DNA from: Bacillota bacterium | Lineage (GTDB): Bacteria > Bacillota > Clostridia > Lachnospirales > Lachnospiraceae | Length of the DNA stretch: 43,216 bases | NCBI GenBank assembly: GCA_023415055.1 | Contig: JAEZLZ010000077.1 | Span: forward strand, 1 to 43,216 | Direction: 5' to 3' | Part shown: positions 42,283-43,216 of the stretch, one piece after another | Position numbering within the stretch: the stretch's first letter is position 1 | Layout: each line of letters begins with the position of its first letter | Made by a program: the position numbers and the translations under genes | Notes under the pieces: generated by a model | What the model was told of the DNA's origin: nothing | What the model saw: only the letters and a program-made list of their open reading frames with translations | Database searches by the model: none

Positions 42283-43216
42283 ATGAAAAAGGGATGTTTG
42301 ACAATTTTATTGTGTTATTTAATTTTTTTATCCGGAAACAACTTGGTATTTGCCACTGAGTATATTGGTGGTGGCACCAACAAGGATTCATCAGCACCTT
42401 TACTTACTGATACATTTACCAATATACTAACATATGAGAGTGGTATTGAAGAATTAACTCCAAATGTAATTGGGACAGTAGATGAAGGAAACAAAATAAT
42501 AGCTCTGACAGTACCATACGGAACAGATGTTACTGCATTAGTACCTACAATAACTCATACAGGAGTAAGTATATCTCCAGATATAGGAGAAGCTCAGAAC
42601 TTTACAGCACCTGTTGAGTATACGGTAACAGCAACAGATGGGTCAACACAGGAGTATATAGTTACCGTAACAGCACCAGACCCAGTAGACATTACAGCAG
42701 CATCAGCAACAATTACAGCTCCGGTATTAGGAGTAACACCACAGACTACAGCACAAGTGGAAACAGCAACATCAAATGCTGACTATACTGTAACAAATGT
42801 AAGCTGGAATGAAGCATTAGCATCAGGTGGAAAATTCAAGGCAGGACAAGTATATACTGCAACGGTAGAGTTAACCTCAAAAAATGGGAAGGAATTTCAA
42901 ACGGTAGCATTTACACCGACAGTAGCAGGAGCAGCATCGGTAGGAACAACAACTACAGCCGGAACAGGAGTAGGAAATAAAGTAAGCTTTACCGTAACCT
43001 TTGCAGCAACCGGAGCATTATCAGTAGGTGGCATAGCAGTAAAAACTCAGCCCACAGACCTAATATATACAGCCGGCGAAGCCTTAAATTTAACAGGAAT
43101 AGTAGCAACACTTACATACAATGATACATCAACGGAAGATGTTGCTTTTGGAGGATTTGCAGCAAAAGGAATAACAGCAAGTCCTGCAAATGGAACAACA
43201 ATGGCAGTAGTAACAC
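42283..43216 (+). CDS. Large secreted cell-surface protein with Ig-like repeats (partial, 3' end outside window)
   Basis: The frame from ATG 42283 stays open to the window end (311 residues). AGAAAGG lies upstream. The protein has a Sec signal peptide (MKKGCLTILLCYLIFLSG...VFA), a DUF5018/Ig-like domain (about 45-145: SGIEELTPNVIGTVDEGNKI, VEYTVTATDGSTQEYIVTV), an Ala/Thr/Val-rich domain (about 150-255), and a Big-type Ig-like domain from about 256 (VKTQPTDLIYTAGEALNLTG). Clostridial proteins of this type are often very long adhesins or SLH-anchored proteins; anchoring domains would lie beyond the window. Codon use is rich in GCA/ACA/GTA, unlike the fla genes. Confidence 0.85.
   Translation, partial: MKKGCLTILLCYLIFLSGNNLVFATEYIGGGTNKDSSAPLLTDTFTNILTYESGIEELTPNVIGTVDEGNKIIALTVPYGTDVTALVPTITHTGVSISPDIGEAQNFTAPVEYTVTATDGSTQEYIVTVTAPDPVDITAASATITAPVLGVTPQTTAQVETATSNADYTVTNVSWNEALASGGKFKAGQVYTATVELTSKNGKEFQTVAFTPTVAGAASVGTTTTAGTGVGNKVSFTVTFAATGALSVGGIAVKTQPTDLIYTAGEALNLTGIVATLTYNDTSTEDVAFGGFAAKGITASPANGTTMAVVT

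Overview
The window is one strand-coherent block from a Gram-positive, low-to-moderate GC anaerobe, most likely a motile Lachnospiraceae member (Clostridium/Lachnoclostridium/Anaerocolumna-like). The clues are the clostridial fla/che gene order, a two-domain FliY, CheC plus CheD, CodY directly ahead of the flagellar genes, strong AGGAGG ribosome sites, and several small accessory genes that sit in fla operons of this family. This placement is inference from gene order and protein character; no database was searched. Every confident gene is on the + strand. I see no rRNA, tRNA or CRISPR.

Region 1 (1-1810): the 3' end of topA (DNA topoisomerase I with C-terminal zinc ribbons), then codY with its own promoter, a 7-bp inverted repeat in its leader, and a clear intrinsic terminator.

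Region 2 (1900-37330): a flagellar and chemotaxis supercluster of about 35 kb. Order: flgB flgC fliE fliF fliG fliH fliI fliJ, a MotE/YlxF-like gene, fliK flgD, a small flagellar operon protein, flgE, [strong internal terminator], flbD motA motB fliL fliM fliY cheY fliO fliP fliQ fliR flhB flhA flhF flhG, a PilZ gene, cheB cheA cheW cheC cheD, a two-TM unknown, the flagellar sigma factor, a FapA/DUF342 protein, two small unknowns (one with a C-terminal HTH), an MltG-like fragment protein, and a final terminator. Together these encode the rod and hook, MS and C rings, export gate and ATPase, stator, c-di-GMP input, chemotaxis signalling core and late-gene sigma factor. Filament genes, anti-sigma factor, cheR and receptors are not here. 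Many genes overlap by 1-4 bases or are 0-20 bases apart, so translational coupling is likely.

Region 3 (37338-39429): a 13-bp tandem repeat, a near-consensus promoter, a structured leader, then rpsB and tsf with a terminator.

Region 4 (39430-43216): an accessory segment where pyrH/frr would normally follow tsf. It holds a complete LarA-type nickel-dependent lactate racemase gene with its own promoter, a debris fragment of a GlcD/Lct-type lactate oxidase, a second 93%-identical copy of the tsf terminator segment (so larA is bracketed by about 95-bp direct repeats), possible IS-end-like repeats, remnants of secreted or surface proteins, and the 5' part of a large secreted surface protein that runs off the window. 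This is the least ordinary part of the window.
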